A stretch of DNA of 64,000 bases from Apiospora phragmitis (Eukaryota; Ascomycota; Sordariomycetes; Amphisphaeriales; Apiosporaceae), in assembly GCA_038363925.1 (NCBI GenBank), contig JAQQWL010000006.1:786501-850500 (forward strand), given 5' to 3'. The translations under genes were made by a program, and so were the position numbers. Below, piece by piece: positions 1 through 12,201 of this stretch (positions are counted from its first letter, which is position 1; every line of letters starts with the position of its first letter). The notes beneath the pieces are model-generated. The model searched no databases. It worked only from the letters and a program-made list of their open reading frames with translations, and was not told the DNA's origin.

Positions 1-2294
1 TCGTGTCATGAGATGCGGATTTCCAGCCCTGCAAAGAGGATAGAGCGTAGACAAAAGTACATGACCCCAGCCATGACGGGAAGTGGAAACACTCGTTTAT
101 CGATGCCCAGAAGGACATGGGTAATGGAGCAACATGTTAACTGGCTGGATGTCTTGCAACGGCCACGTTGCTCGTTTCGTGGTTCGTACTTGTACTAGAG
201 TCTCGGAGAGTTTGCGCTGCTATATGCCAACCCCCTATTTTGATACTTCAGAAGCTGCTCTGCCGGAGTTCGGCATACAGACTCACTGCCCCATTGATTG
301 TTAAGGGAAATGAGGCAGATATTCGGTTATCATACATTAACTACCTCCATAGGGTTGGGGTATTGTGAAATGAGTTACGGTTATGACGGCCTGGTTTTTG
401 GGAGTTGGCGTTGCGGAAAAGCACTGGATGTTTTAGGGGGAGGGGGGACTGAACGAGGTAAAAGTTAAGCCTGGCAAGACCAAGATCAACCGTAACTATC
501 TGACTAGAGCTCGATTTAGCACCTTATCTACATACTTGTCAGATAAGGCAAGTCTAGCTGGGCGGCGGGAATCACTGGCCCTATTCTCATATATCAGAAA
601 ATAGTGGCCGGCTGTAAGAAGATGTAGTTAGGACGCATAGCTCCAGTAAATACATGTATATAACGAAATACTAGGTAGCGATCAGGCAGTAGCTGAACAA
701 TCAATGGTTGCAGGTTCAAGTAGACTGCAACATTGATCAATACGTTGTTGACAAGTAACAATATAGCCATTGTAGCGAATGTATGAAGTTGGCTGGAGGC
801 TGGAGGGCCGTATGGCTTCAGTAGGTCGGCGGCAAGGTGAGGACGGATTTTTGGGCCTCTGGGGGCCCCAGCCACGGACAATGCGGGTGAGCCTTTTAAA
901 TATGGGGGGCGCATTCCCAACCTGAGCAGTCACGTGCAACAACATCCATCAATACACAACACCATCGTGGTGGTGGATTACATAAACGGAATGTCACCTA
1001 CCGGACTAGGCGGCTGCTCATTGCTCGAATCAATTGATGACAGGCGCACAGAAATCCGCACACAAATAGTGCCTACTCGCCGTACAGCTGAGGCTGGGGC
1101 TTGGCTATGAGTTTCCAGTGGAGGGGCAAAAATGGCAGTAAAGCATGCAATTGTCGGGCCGAGGGTTTGAATTCAAAGCAATATGACGACGGTGTATCGC
1201 AGAGGCATCGTTTCAGAAACCACCCAGATAGATAGATACTTGTATATATATCCCTCCGTCGTAGCTACCCACATGCCCAGTTGATCGACGGGTAATAAAA
1301 GCCCATAGCAGCCGGGCTGGCAGCACCTACTTCGACATTTGGCGAGTGGTGAATGTGCATAGAGTTGATCGGATAGCAAGAGTGACCACAAATGAAAGCC
1401 ATTGCAACATAGCGCAACCACAAACTCTGCCGTCATTGAGAAGGAAAGTAAGTCTGAGGAGGTGTTGTGCAACCATAAGCTCAAGCTGGCTGTCCTGTCA
1501 ACTGGGGGGTCGCCAGAGTCAGATCGCCGCCGCCAACAAACAAACTGCATCGATCCATTCATTCATTCATTCGGCTCAAGGTACATGACACATATCGTTG
1601 CGCATAGGTATTGTCAACAACAGAGTGGTGCTCCGCTCCTTGATATTGTTGTATTTTTTCTGATTATTGTTGTTGTCGCAAGCCTGCAAGTTGCCGCTGT
1701 TGCGCGCGCTCTCTCTCTCTCTTTCACGTTTGTTCCCTTCCGGATCGGACCAACGTTTTGTCGTCGCCCATCCGCGTACCTTTCTAGCTTACCTTACAGA
1801 GCGGGTGCCCCCCCCCCCAAGAAATTGAATCCAAGACCTGGGCTGCACTACTACTTGCTGGTTACAACACTAGAGTTCCGGGGAGGGGCTAAAGCACGGC
1901 ACGACCAGAGCACCAACGAACAGAACACACACACTCCAGTCTCTCTCTGACAACCACGAACCAACGCAGCAGCTGACGATTGTGCCCGCCACCAGAGTTG
2001 TGCCTTTCCTTCCTTCGCCCAGGCCGAACAAGGATTGTCGATCGCGTCGCTGACCTACCAATCCAAAGCCCGATTTCTCTAGTGCTGCCCCAGAATTGCA
2101 TTATCGGACCTGCAACGACTGCCCGACCCCCGTCGCTCTGTTTGCCCATATGTCAACGCTCTCATGACTTGGTACACTGCTGCGTCATAACCTAGAAGGC
2201 CCGCCATTCACACACATACCTTCGCCTCTATCGCATCCGCCCTGTCCGACACATTCATCCCATCCCCGACACGACGTTGTTCCGGGTTGACGTG
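1..2294. other. Upstream intergenic region with pyrimidine-rich NST1 leader
   Basis: I find no gene here. The open frames (for example 594-920 minus and 1402-1950 plus) have no recognisable domain, no convincing splice sites and low-complexity translations. From about 1700 to 2290 the plus strand becomes pyrimidine-rich, with a CTCTCTCTCTCT run near 1710-1722 and repeated short C/T tracts. This is typical of promoters and 5' leaders of filamentous fungi and probably belongs to the NST1 gene that starts at 2295. The division between promoter and leader cannot be set without transcripts. Confidence 0.5.
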
Positions 2295-5200
2295 ATGCCT
2301 GCCAATAACCGCCAGCCGGTCATGCAGGCCGCAGCCCCAGCCCCAAAGGGTCCCGCGGCAAAATCAAAGTACACAAACAAGGACGGCACCAAGACCATCA
2401 CTGTGCCGAAATCATCGTCCTCGACGCCGCCGGCTCAGCCTTCTCCGACAACAACTTCGTCATCGAAGGGCGATGCCCCTACAAATATGAGCGCTTCTCC
2501 AGCACCCGCCCAGGCTGACTCGGCCCCAGCCGTCAATAAGAAGAAGCAAAAGCGCCGCGCGAAACTCGCCGCCAAAGCAGCCGCAGCCGCAGAGGCCGCA
2601 TACGCCGAGGATGCACATGCTCTTAACGGTCTCCCTAGTCCGGCATCAACAAGTAGCGCACCGCTTCCTCAGGTTCCTGTGACGAGCTCCCCTCATGCGA
2701 AGTCGCGGCATCATCACCAGCAGCCCGCACCCACAAACCATGAGCTTTCCGGCGAGAGCAATAACCCCGAATACTGGGATGATGAAACGGAGAGTGATGA
2801 GGAACACCACCTGCATTCTTATAACGGGGGCAGCGTTTCTGGGCGAACCCATGCCAATGGCTCCGAGGTCAAGTCAAAGAAGTCTAAAAAGAAGAAGAAG
2901 CAGAAGATCACCTCCCCTGTCAATGTCATAACTAACGAGTTGGAACGACGCTCTTCCGGCATATCGCGCGAGAAAATATGGAACACGTCATCGCAAGAAG
3001 AGCGCGAACGCATCAAGCAGTTCTGGTTAGGTCTGGGCGAGGACGAGCGCAAGTCCCTAGTCAAGGTCGAGAAAGACGCCGTACTCAAGAAGATGAAGGA
3101 ACAACAGAAGCATACTTGTAGCTGTACGGTATGCGGGCGCAAGCGAACTGCGATAGAGGAAGAGCTTGAAGGCCTGTACGATGCTTACTATGAGGAGCTC
3201 GAGTCCTTCGCCAACCAACCTCATCACCACCCGGACGGGCCGCCCATGCTGGGAAACCCGACAAGACGGATCGACCAGATGGCGGGATTGGTGCCCCCGC
3301 GTGGCCTTCCGTCCAGTTACCCCAATCACCATCCATCACGGGGACGAATAGTCGAGCATGTGGACCATGATGAAGATGAGGACGAGGACGACATCGATGA
3401 GTATAGTGACGAAGAAGACGATCTTGAAGACGACGAAGATGACGAGCCCGAGCCCGAAGACCTTCCCCAAGACACCTCCCACGATGCGCAGGATGCTCTC
3501 AGCTTCTTCAATTTCGGCCAATCTCTGACGGTTCAGGGTATGACATCCTTCCTGTGCTGCAGCTCCAAAGCGAAGTATTTAGAAGTAACAATTCTAGGTG
3601 GCATTTTAACTGTTGCGGACGACCTCCTGAAAAACGACGGCCGGAAGTTCATCGAGATGATGGAGCAGCTTGCTGAGCGACGCATGGCAAGGGAAGAGGA
3701 TGCGCGGGATCATTACGCAGGCGCATACGGGCACTCGGTCAACGGCGCTCCGATTCCCAACTCCCACAATCACCCTCCGCCGGACGACGAAGAGTACGAC
3801 GAGGAGGATGAGGAGGAGGACGATTATGAATCGGGGGAAGAGGAGTACGACGAAGAAGAGGTAGACGACTAATCTGATCTTGTTGGTCTAAGATCTACTA
3901 AGCTAAATCATATTGGCAGGATACCATGACCGAGGAGCAACGCATGGAAGAAGGTCGCCGCATGTTCCAGATCTTCGCAGCCCGGATGTTCGAGCAAAGG
4001 GTTTTGACAGCCTACAAGGAGAAGGTCGCGAAGGAGCGCCAACAAAAGCTGCTTGAGGAACTCGAGGATGAAAGCCGAGCCGAATCGCTTCGAAAGGCGA
4101 AGAAGGCCAAGGAAGCTCAGAAGCGTAAGGACAAGGCCGCGCAAAAGAAGCAAGCTCTGGCCGAGGAAAAAGCTCGCAAAGAGGCCGAGAAAGCAGCTGA
4201 GGAAGCCCAACGCCTGGCAGATGCTCAGCGCAAACAAGATGAGGCAAAAGCGAAGGCCGAAGAGAAACGCCGGAAGAAAGAGCTGCAAAAGAAGGCCGAG
4301 GAGGAGGAACGACTGCGAAAGGAGGCCGAGCGCCAACGACGAGCCCACGAAGTCAAAGAACGGCAAGCCGAGCAAGAGCGAAAAGCCCGCGAGGCTAAGG
4401 AGCACGAGAAGAAACTCAAGCACGAGCAGAGCGTGAAAGAGAAGGAGGCTCGTGAACTCAAGGAGCGTGAAACCCGGGAGCGTCGTGAGAAGCACGAAAA
4501 GGACAAGCGCGAGAAGGAGCAGCGGGCGGCCCAGGCGAAAGCAGATCGTGACGCCAAGGAGAAGCAAAAGCAGGAGGAAAAGGCAGCCCAAAAGGCAGCT
4601 GCTCTGGCGGTGCCCGTTCCCACAGCACCAGCCAAGAAGCATCACGCTGTCTCCGCGGTGCCAGCACTCCCTCAGCATCCTCCGACAAACCACGCCTCGC
4701 CTCAGATTTCTGTTGCTACGCCTGCTTTGCCGAAAGCCCCGACGCCAATGAAGCCACGTTCTGTCTCGCAAGAGGTGACGAGGTCCATGTCGCAAGCGTC
4801 CCTGTCGGGATCTGGTGCTAGCCAGAGCGTTTCGCCGCACAACCAAACCCCGCTCCGCAGCAGCCCCGGTCAAAACGGTCCTCTTAGCAAAACGCCGTCC
4901 TCGGGTCCTCCTGGCCTCGGCCCTCATGGAACTCCGACGTCACCACTGCACTCGGGCCTCAAAAGCCCACCGGGCTTAAGTCATTCGCCATATCTTGCTG
5001 GCATGCCACCGATGAACATGCACCACCCCCCTGGTATACCCCCGATGGGCCCAGGCTTCGGCCAGCTGCACAACCCCGTGTTTCCACCAATGGGCAACAA
5101 TTTTCGGCCTCCTCCTGGCGGTATGCCGTTGCCGCCTCCGGGTTTTGGATCACCCATGGGCCGTGGCTTTCCTATGCCACATGCGCCCCCAGGATTTCAG

Positions 5201-6067
5201 CACAGCGACTCCCTGTCGGGACTGAGCCATGCTTTCTCGTTGTCTACGGATATACCACCTGGACAACCCTCGCCACATTCTCGCCAAGCGTCGGCCAGCT
5301 TCGAGCCTGGCTCCTTGGAGATGAGAAACTCGCCGCTCGTTCAGCCCATCAGTCGACCTACTCCGATCGGCAGACCCGCTAGTATAGTACATGGGCAGCG
5401 AGCGAACGATCGCTTTGGTTTCGACGAAGAAGTCAACAACCACTTGGGCAGCAGTGCGCTGCTAGATGACTCGGACGAGCCTTTGGGTGAACCAATTCCT
5501 CAACGACGCAGCAATACGGCAGCACCCGGCATGCGACCTCCATTTACTGCAGCCCCGTTCCCGGATCCAATCTTCGGTTCATCGCCGTTGAGTCACGGCT
5601 GGGGTGGTCCTCACCTCTTCTCGCCGCCTCCTGGCTTTGGGAGCACGGCCTGGCCGCCCAATCCGGCATTCGGGGGACCTCCACCTGGAATGCGACCTGC
5701 ACAGCCCCACTCGGTAGCTGTACGACTTATGCTCTGCCGCGCATGCAAAGAGCTTGAGAACAACGCCGCAGACGCCCATGGTTACATTGATCTGTCCGCT
5801 CTCAAAGGTCATGTGGATTCGATCAACACTAGTGAACCGATCTCCCAATCCGAGCTGCTCGACATGTGTGAGACAGAAGGCAATGCTCAAAACGGAGGCG
5901 GCAGTTTTGATATTCGGCAAGACGAGGCTACTGGCAAGGTGTCTGTCCGCTTTGATCCGAGTTCTGGAGGGTCTGCAGCTGCTGGGTCGCGTAATGTGGG
6001 TGCTCCTGGCGAGATTGGTAGCCCCATCGTCGGCATGGGCTCCGCGGGTCCGTTCGATGGTCGTTAG
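2295..6067 (+). CDS. nst1: Stress response protein NST1
   Basis: NST1 is a conserved ascomycete protein linked to salt tolerance in yeast; its mechanism is poorly known. The start is the ATG at 2295 ([10 protein letters not shown]). An in-frame TTG at 2277 is not needed. Two introns are inferred: 3538-3597 (60 nt, GTATGA...CTAG) and 3861-3919 (59 nt, GTAGAC...GGCAG). The first has no in-frame stop, but splicing it restores the family segment [16 protein letters not shown]. The spliced product is about 1217 aa. In order it has an Ala/Ser/Pro-rich basic N terminus, a conserved core around residues 233-305 with a [10 protein letters not shown] motif, an acidic Asp/Glu run at about 354-392, the [21 protein letters not shown] block, a long charged Lys/Glu/Arg coiled coil at about 529-735, and a Pro/Gly/Met-rich tail. 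Length and domain order fit the family. I am confident of the identity and fairly confident of both introns. Confidence 0.93.
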
Positions 6068-7509
6068 TAACGAACTGAATGCTGGTCAGGGCCGTCATGG
6101 GACTTCTTCTTCTGTGGCCCAAGGTAGTTGCGTCCTCGAATCGCTCTATGGCTTACCCATACTACTTTTCACTCGCATACTGGAGCTCGAGAAGCCGCAC
6201 TGGGTGAAGCAGTTGCGTTGTTCCTCAGTTCCATGTATGTCGAGCTTCTATTGAGATTCTATCATCCCTGCATTTCACCTACGAATGAATTGTTTGAAAG
6301 ACCCTCTGCGGTCGATGAGCGTTTGGGAGATATTATTCACTGCCCTAATTAGCAGTAGTCTTAGAACCTCCCTTCCCCCTTTTCGGACAGAAAGGGAAAG
6401 GCTGGGCGAAAGCATACAAATAGGCCATCATTATTTCGGCCGCCTCTTGAGTGGGCGGCTGAAACGAGCGACTATGATTAGAGGAAGAGACTTGTTGATG
6501 CGCAAAATACTCGCCATACCTTGATTGTGAATGTGAAATGAAATGACTCGATTGAAGCACAATCTCGTACGGTTGGTATGTTGGTGTAGCTAAAGGCTTG
6601 GCATACGGGCTTCTTCCGTATCATCAGGGATCCTGAATACCGGTTCGCTGTGTATGACGAACAGCCGTTTGCGATGCATGTGAAAGCCAGAATCCCCAGG
6701 TCACCGGCCCCGTTTTTTCTTTTGTCAATCTACTTAATCGCAGACACCGGCTTCCGGGGTGGGTTGTGGAGAGGTGGAGTAGGACGTTGAGGCGGTCCTT
6801 GCCAGCAAGTGACTTCGGATCGTTTACCAGGTAGTTCCCTCCTTGAGAGCTGGTAGGTGCTGGTTTGGTCTGATGTCAACATCGCATACCTTAAAAGCAG
6901 GCCAGCAGATCTATCTCAGGCCTGGTTATTGCATAATACGACGGCTGGTACGATGCTGCGTTCTTGTTTCCCAGATCCGCCTACTCCATATTAGCAGACC
7001 TTCCTCTCCCACTTGATAGTGTTGCTTGTTAGTGAGGATATATATATGTAACTCGTAGTTTCACGGGCGACTCGATGACATATCAGCATTTTCCAATGTA
7101 GTGAGACAAAGCCAGCGCCTTTGTGCGAATTCTGTACAATTGCCCTATAAACAGACATCGCGTACGATGGCATTCAAGTATAGTAACCTTTCCGTTCCTA
7201 TGATTATGGTTTCCGATCCCCATGGCCGTCCGACCGTTGTGGACCACACTTTCCATGTGCAGCCTCCTCCCCTGTAGCGTTTTCATTCCGAGTAAAATCA
7301 CCCAGGGCACATTAGCACACCAGGGGTTGAGCCACGGCATCGAAGCCGAGAGAGTTCCCCTTACGTCGTATTCTCCTTCATCTCCCTTGCTTCGAGGCGA
7401 TTTCGTTTCCCGCCGCCTCCTTCTGCAAGGGAAGCCATCCGCCACCTACTATATATATACGACAGCAGCTAATTTATAGTTCGGGCAGCTTGGCCCAGCT
7501 ATGCGGTTT
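6068..7509. other. Intergenic region, NST1 3' flank
   Basis: This convergent gap lies between NST1 (plus) and the Cys-rich membrane protein (minus). It should hold both 3' UTRs. The short open frames in it show no family signal. I see no RNA gene or repeat of note, apart from short TA runs near 7040 and 7450. Confidence 0.5.
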
Positions 7510-8431
7510 CTAGCCGGCAAAGGGGTTGGACCCGTCGCCGTGGCCGGCCGTGCGCTGGCTGGCGCTGCGCGTGGTCTCGCGCACCGAGGGGCCCGACGAG
7601 ACAGCGTTGGCCTTGGCGATAGCAGCGGCCTCCGACTTGGCGCGGGCGCGCTTCTGGTCGCGCTTGTCCTTGCAGCAGAGGAAGAAGAGGGAGGCGACGG
7701 TGACGGCGAGCACGACGGCGAGGAAGATGCCGACGACGGCGCCCGACGTCGTCATGCCGTCCTTGCGGTACATGCAGATGTTGTTGCCCGAGTTGTCCGT
7801 CATGCACATGTTGCCCTGCGCGCAGACCATCGACTTGGTCATGGTCTTGACGCACTCGTTGATGTGGTCCGTCTTGCACGAGCTGATCTCCACGTCCGTC
7901 TCGGTCGAGCAGGGCGAGGGGGAGGGCTCGCCGCTCGAGGCTGTCGTGGTGGCCGCGCGGAGGTAGATGTCGGGGGCTTGCGTCAGGGGAGTGGGTTCTG
8001 CAATCAACCAAATAAATTCATTAGCTCTATTTTGTCTTTTCTTTTCCTTGTTCTGGCTGGATTGATTGTTTTAGGTTTGGCTTGTGGCAGCTGTCAGTCT
8101 ACTTACGGGGAAGGGGGTCAATGCCACGACGCTTCAGGTCCAGATCGGAACCAAAGTGCGAGTCGCACCAGGCGATGAGGGAGTGAGTCTCGCGCTTGGA
8201 CTCGTCGGACGTGCAGCCGGCGTCGACCAGGCATTGCTCGACGATGCTGGAAGAATCCATATTGGGCACGCTTTCGAGGCAGCCCCGGAGAAGGGACCGA
8301 TCAAGATGACCGCATTTTGTTTTTTGTGCCAGGTCTACGCTCTTGATCTGAAGGCATGCCGATTGGGCAATGGTGGCCGAGACGAGCGACGGCAGCAGGG
8401 AGAGGACGGTGGCCGGCAAGGAGGAACGCAT
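7510..8431 (-). CDS. Cys-rich single-pass type I membrane protein (CFEM-like N-terminal region)
   Basis: Two exons on the minus strand, 8431-8107 and 7997-7510, joined across a 109-nt intron (7998-8106, GTAAGT...TTGCAG), give 270 aa. The start MRSSLPATVLSLLPSLVSA is a signal peptide with likely cleavage near residue 22. Residues 26-89 hold six cysteines (26, 40, 51, 67, 73, 89). The CLVDAGC...C spacing resembles the last part of a CFEM domain, but only six cysteines are present, not eight. A second group of six cysteines lies at about 138-183. A clear membrane segment at about 193-215 (AVVGIFLAVVLAVTVASLFF) is followed by a CC and Lys/Arg-rich cytoplasmic start, then a polar tail ending NPFAG. 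This implies a cell-surface protein with an extracellular disulfide-rich head and a short cytosolic tail. I do not recognise a specific function. The coding call is strong; the CFEM comparison is an inference. Confidence 0.82.
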
Positions 8432-10735
8432 GGTGAAAAAAGCGTCGAGACGGCACGGTTTTTAGGATGTTTATTGTTGATGGCGTCGGAGTTCGGAGAT
8501 GCTGCAGGTACTCTTGGTTTTCCCTGGCTCGAATCAATCTCGCGTTTTCGTGCTGTTTGTGTTTGTTATAGGCGTTGGGTGCGGTGAAACACACACGGGA
8601 ACCCAAACTTTTCCGCTTCTTTTTCCTTGACACGACGAGTTAGGGAATGGTCGAATCGAGGTTGACGGGAAAAGAGAGCGAGATGTCAATTGTACGGCTT
8701 GAAAACGGGAATGGTCCTCCTCTATGCCCCCAATGGGCACTTGTACGAACTGGGAAATTTCAACGAGGAAAAGAGAGATCGTGATTGTAGAAGGAAGGAG
8801 AGCCAGGAGGACAAGTTTATTTGTGGAGAGAAGGAATGAATGGGAAGAGGGAGATGGCGCTGAGCTCAGCTGAAATGAATGGCAGATGCTTGTCGTGTCG
8901 GTCCAACAGAGCGAGCAAACCCATCAAACCAGCATAGCAAGCACCCAAGTCCCCTGTCTCAGTCCCAGTCCCTACAGGTAGCAGTCAAGCAGTGTGCAGT
9001 AGTCCCCATGCAGGTCTTGGGGGGGAATGGGGGCCAGCGCCAGCCTGCCAGCACCGCCAATGTACCAGACGCAGCATAACCGTACTGCAGGTATACCTAT
9101 ACGGCGTGTATCTCTCAGGAGAAGGCTTTTTTTCTGTCCTGATTCGATTGGCTGAGGACTAGGTTGGTTCCCGTCCTTTGACAACTACCTTGCTCCATCT
9201 CAAACCCCATCCCCTATTGGGGCTAATGCGTTTAAGGCTCGTGCTGGCGCTGCCAATTGGGTCTATTTTCTCCTGCAGGCTCCGCCCGGTCCAGATGAAA
9301 GTGGATGCGCCTGCTTGGGATCTAGCCGGAAAGGAGGTAGTGCTCAACGTTGCTCCTTGGCTTTCTGAGGAACAACCAGCGAAACCGCAAGATTGCGATG
9401 GGGATTTCTATGGGAGCGACCAAAGACGCGCCCAATCTGCTTTGTTTATATTTTAGACGCTTTTTGGTGTTCCAGAATGTCTCGTATATTTCACGAAGTG
9501 TGCAGCATCTGGTGAGGTGTCCAAATTTCAGATGTCACCGATCAGCATTGCTAACGATTTGACTGACAGAAATAGGGGTATGTTTTAAAAAAGGGCACTG
9601 GTGACTGGGGAATTCTCCAATTAAGCCTTTCCGTGGCACGGGAAGGCAATCGTTCAGCCATGTTTTGGCCCTAGCCAGCTTTGGGCTAGACCGCGACTTG
9701 AAATCAGCAGCACCGCTCGGTGGGGGTTGGGGAGATAAGCAGATAGGCAGATAGGGGGTAGCAGCAAAGGCGCGCATCCCTGTCGGCGGAGTTTGCTGAA
9801 AAAGCTGTGGCTGAGTCTGTGAGCAGAAGGAGCCTGTACATAGGTAAGCTTTCATGATGGAGCCATGCTGTCATGGAGAGATGTCGGTTAGGTTGCAGTA
9901 CATGGCACACAGCCTCTACATATTACTACAGTTCTGCGGTGTGTCGGCACCAAAGTTTTTGGCATCAAATCGCCAAGGGCGTCTTATTCTCCCAGCCGCA
10001 TAGCTTGAACGGGTTCCCTCATGGTACCTATGGGGTTGTATGGGTTGTCGATTACTACAGCGGACTTGAAAGTTGACTGCTGCTTAGTTGTTCCTATGAA
10101 GTAGGTGTGCATACACAGAACCGAAACACCATGAAGTCGTCCATTATGGCTTGCTTTTTCGCTATGGCTATGCATACAATTTGTATGTAAGTCATATATC
10201 AGCCAAAGCCGTTGTTTCTTGACCCGGTACTCCGTATACGGAGTAGAAACAGGGTAGATGCTCGACTGGCTAGGAGGCCAATTACGATCAGTCTACTCCG
10301 TAAATGCACGTACCAATCTGATAGGGGCATGGGTGGTAATCCTCTCTAATCTGCAATATAGGTGTCGGTGCTTGATCGAGTTCTCGGAGATATTCCAAGA
10401 TTTATTCAGTTACCAAAGGGCAATCATGTTATAATACCAGGTAGATGTCGATGTCGAAGCTGTGGTTTGGCCGTAGTTAAGCGGGCGCACACGTGATACA
10501 TAAATGTCAAAAGCCTAGATTGAAGCTGCCGCAGCCTAGGAAACAAGAACATACGTCATCAGCAATGCGTCAACGTGCCAACGTCCCAGTTTCGAACTCT
10601 TATTAAAAGAAAGGAGCATCCTCACTCAGTCTCAGACTTCATCTTCTTCAAACCTTCATCAAACGAAGAGTCTATACCGCCTACAAACCGCAAGACAGAA
10701 CTATCACTCCAAGACCAAACCAAACAACAACCAAA
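8432..10735. other. Intergenic region
   Basis: No gene could be supported. It should contain the divergent promoters of the Cys-rich membrane protein (minus) and the I78 inhibitor (plus). The open frames here are short and have no domain signal. The only notable structure is the 18-bp perfect palindrome at 10228-10245. The stretch at about 10610-10735 is C/A- and C/T-rich, as expected for the leader of the inhibitor gene. Confidence 0.5.
10228..10245. repeat. 18-bp perfect palindrome
   Basis: TACTCCGTATACGGAGTA is its own reverse complement over 18 bases. Its half-site TACTCCGTA recurs nearby (about 10291-10300) and in part at 51240-51248. It lies about 490 bp upstream of the I78 inhibitor start. 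It could be a dimeric regulator site or a trace of a mobile element end; nothing here decides between these. Confidence 0.6.
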
Positions 10736-11074
10736 ATGCCTCTCGTCGTTCCAGGAATCTCCTCCACCTCTGGTGACAAGACCGAGGAATGGACCAACAA
10801 GCTGGTCGGAAAGAAGGTATCTGACGATGCCCACAGCGAGGTCGTAAGTTTTGCTCACACTCTCTCCCTCTCTTCCTTTTCCCTCCATTGTCACATCCTA
10901 CAAAACAGCCCTCAGGCCTAACTTTCGGTGTTGCAGAACTTCTGCAAGAAGGATCTTCCCCAGGAGTGCCGCGTCATTGAGCCGGGCATGATGGTCACTA
11001 AGGATTTCAAGCCCGAGCGTCTCAACGTCCACGTGAAGGAGGACGGCACTGTCAGCCATGTCCAGCACGGTTGA
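10736..11074 (+). CDS. Proteinase inhibitor I78 family protein
   Basis: Two exons, 10736-10843 and 10937-11074, joined across a 93-nt intron (GTAAGT...GTTGCAG), give 81 aa. The product starts MPLVVPGISSTSGDKTEEW and ends VHVKEDGTVSHVQHG. It matches the small fungal I78 (PF11720) proteins in length, in the EEWTNKLVGKK block near residues 17-27, in a PGMMVTKDFKPERLNVH block near 54-70, and in the Gly-rich end. Family members are small cytosolic or secreted inhibitors of serine proteases. No signal peptide is visible, so it is likely intracellular and may act on the organism's own proteases. Two cysteines (KNFCKK region and QECRV) could form a disulfide. A CT/CA-rich leader precedes the ATG and the start context CCAAAATGCC is good. 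Confidence 0.85.
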
Positions 11075-11506
11075 ACAACATGCGGATGATGGGAGCACTC
11101 GAAGATGCACGACGGAGACTGCATTCATTCTCCATCTACTTCATGGGGATGGAGTCATAGCATTCGACCACGGCAGAGCCAGCTTTAGTTTAGTATTTTA
11201 GTCGACTGAGACGAGCAATGAGAACACGACACCTTTGACTAAATATGTCTTCTTCAATTCTATCCCATTTGAGGGCAGTAACAAGGCTCTTGGTGATCTG
11301 TATCTCTGTAGTGGGCGCGGAATGATGCCGCTGCTTGGTACGCCCCTCCTTGCCTCCCCAAGCGTCAAGATTGCGGGGCAGTCGTTCCAAGTGCCCCTCC
11401 ATTGAACTTTGAGAGCTGCTATCCTTAATCGACATACAACTTCTCTGTACATACACCCAACAATTCCCGCGACGCGACCGTACAGATCTCGTCAATTGCC
11501 GCCAAA

Positions 11507-12201
11507 ATGTTCAAGAAAGAGTAAGCCCTGTTCCCCTCTGCCCGAAACCCCTCAAAACCCCCTGCCTGTAACCTCGAGGACCACCCAGTTAACGTTGGAA
11601 TTTTCTCTCTCCCCCTGCTCGCAGGCTCCCCACGGCGCCGAAATCCAAGTTAAAATCCAGCGTGCAACGCGCGCTGCGCCAGTCCCTCCTGACGACGTAC
11701 CCGCTGCTGAACAATGTAATCGACGAGCTGCTGCCCAAGAAGGGCTCGCTCGAGGCCATGAAGCTGCCGGACCGCTGCACGCTGTACGTGCTCGAGGGCG
11801 AGCCGCTCTTCTTCCAGCACGACAAGTCGGACGTGCTGCTGCCCCACCTCAAGCTCGTCCACCGCTTCCCCTCTGCGTTCCCGAGCATACGCATCGACCG
11901 CGGCGCCATCCGCTTCGTCCTCAGCGGCGCCACCCTCATGGCCCCCGGGCTCACCAGCCCCGGCGGCCGCCTGCCCAGCGGCGCGGGCGGCGACCCCGAG
12001 GGCCTTGACGAGGAGGGCAGCTGGACCCGCGAGCTCGAGAAGGGCGAGCCTGTCGTCGTCACGGCCGAGGGCAAGCTCGAGGCGTGCGCTGTCGGCATAT
12101 TGGTCGAGAGCACCAAGGTCGTCAAGGAGAAGGGCAAAGGGCCCGTTATTGAGGAGGCGCATTGTCTGGGCGATGGCCTGTGGAAGCTGGGTACAGATTA
12201 A
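11507..12201 (+). CDS. TMA20: Translation machinery-associated protein 20 (MCT-1-like, PUA domain)
   Basis: A very short first exon of 14 nt (11507-11520, MFKKE) is joined to 11625-12201 across a 104-nt intron (GTAAGC...CTCGCAG), giving 196 aa. Downstream sequence reads LPTAPKSKLKSSVQRALRQS, the usual start of Tma20. The N-terminal MCT-1 domain covers about residues 1-90, with LPDRCTLYVLEGEPLFFQ. The PUA domain follows from HRFPSAFPSIRIDRGAIRFVLSGATLMAPGL to the AVGILVEST end. Tma20 binds the 40S subunit with Tma22 and takes part in re-initiation and recycling of ribosomes. The length is near the usual 180-200 aa. The central loop is Gly-rich (SPGGRLPSGAGGDPEG) and longer than in yeast. The gene follows the I78 inhibitor in the same direction with a gap of about 430 bp. 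Confidence 0.93.

Noticed and set aside
1402..1950. Open frame of 182 codons upstream of NST1
   Set aside because: No domain pattern, poor composition, overlaps equally long frames, and lies in the pyrimidine-rich leader zone.
3908..4927. Long minus-strand open frame of 339 codons opposite NST1 exon 3
   Set aside because: It is the complement of the Lys/Glu/Arg coiled coil of NST1; the Leu/Arg-rich product is a shadow.
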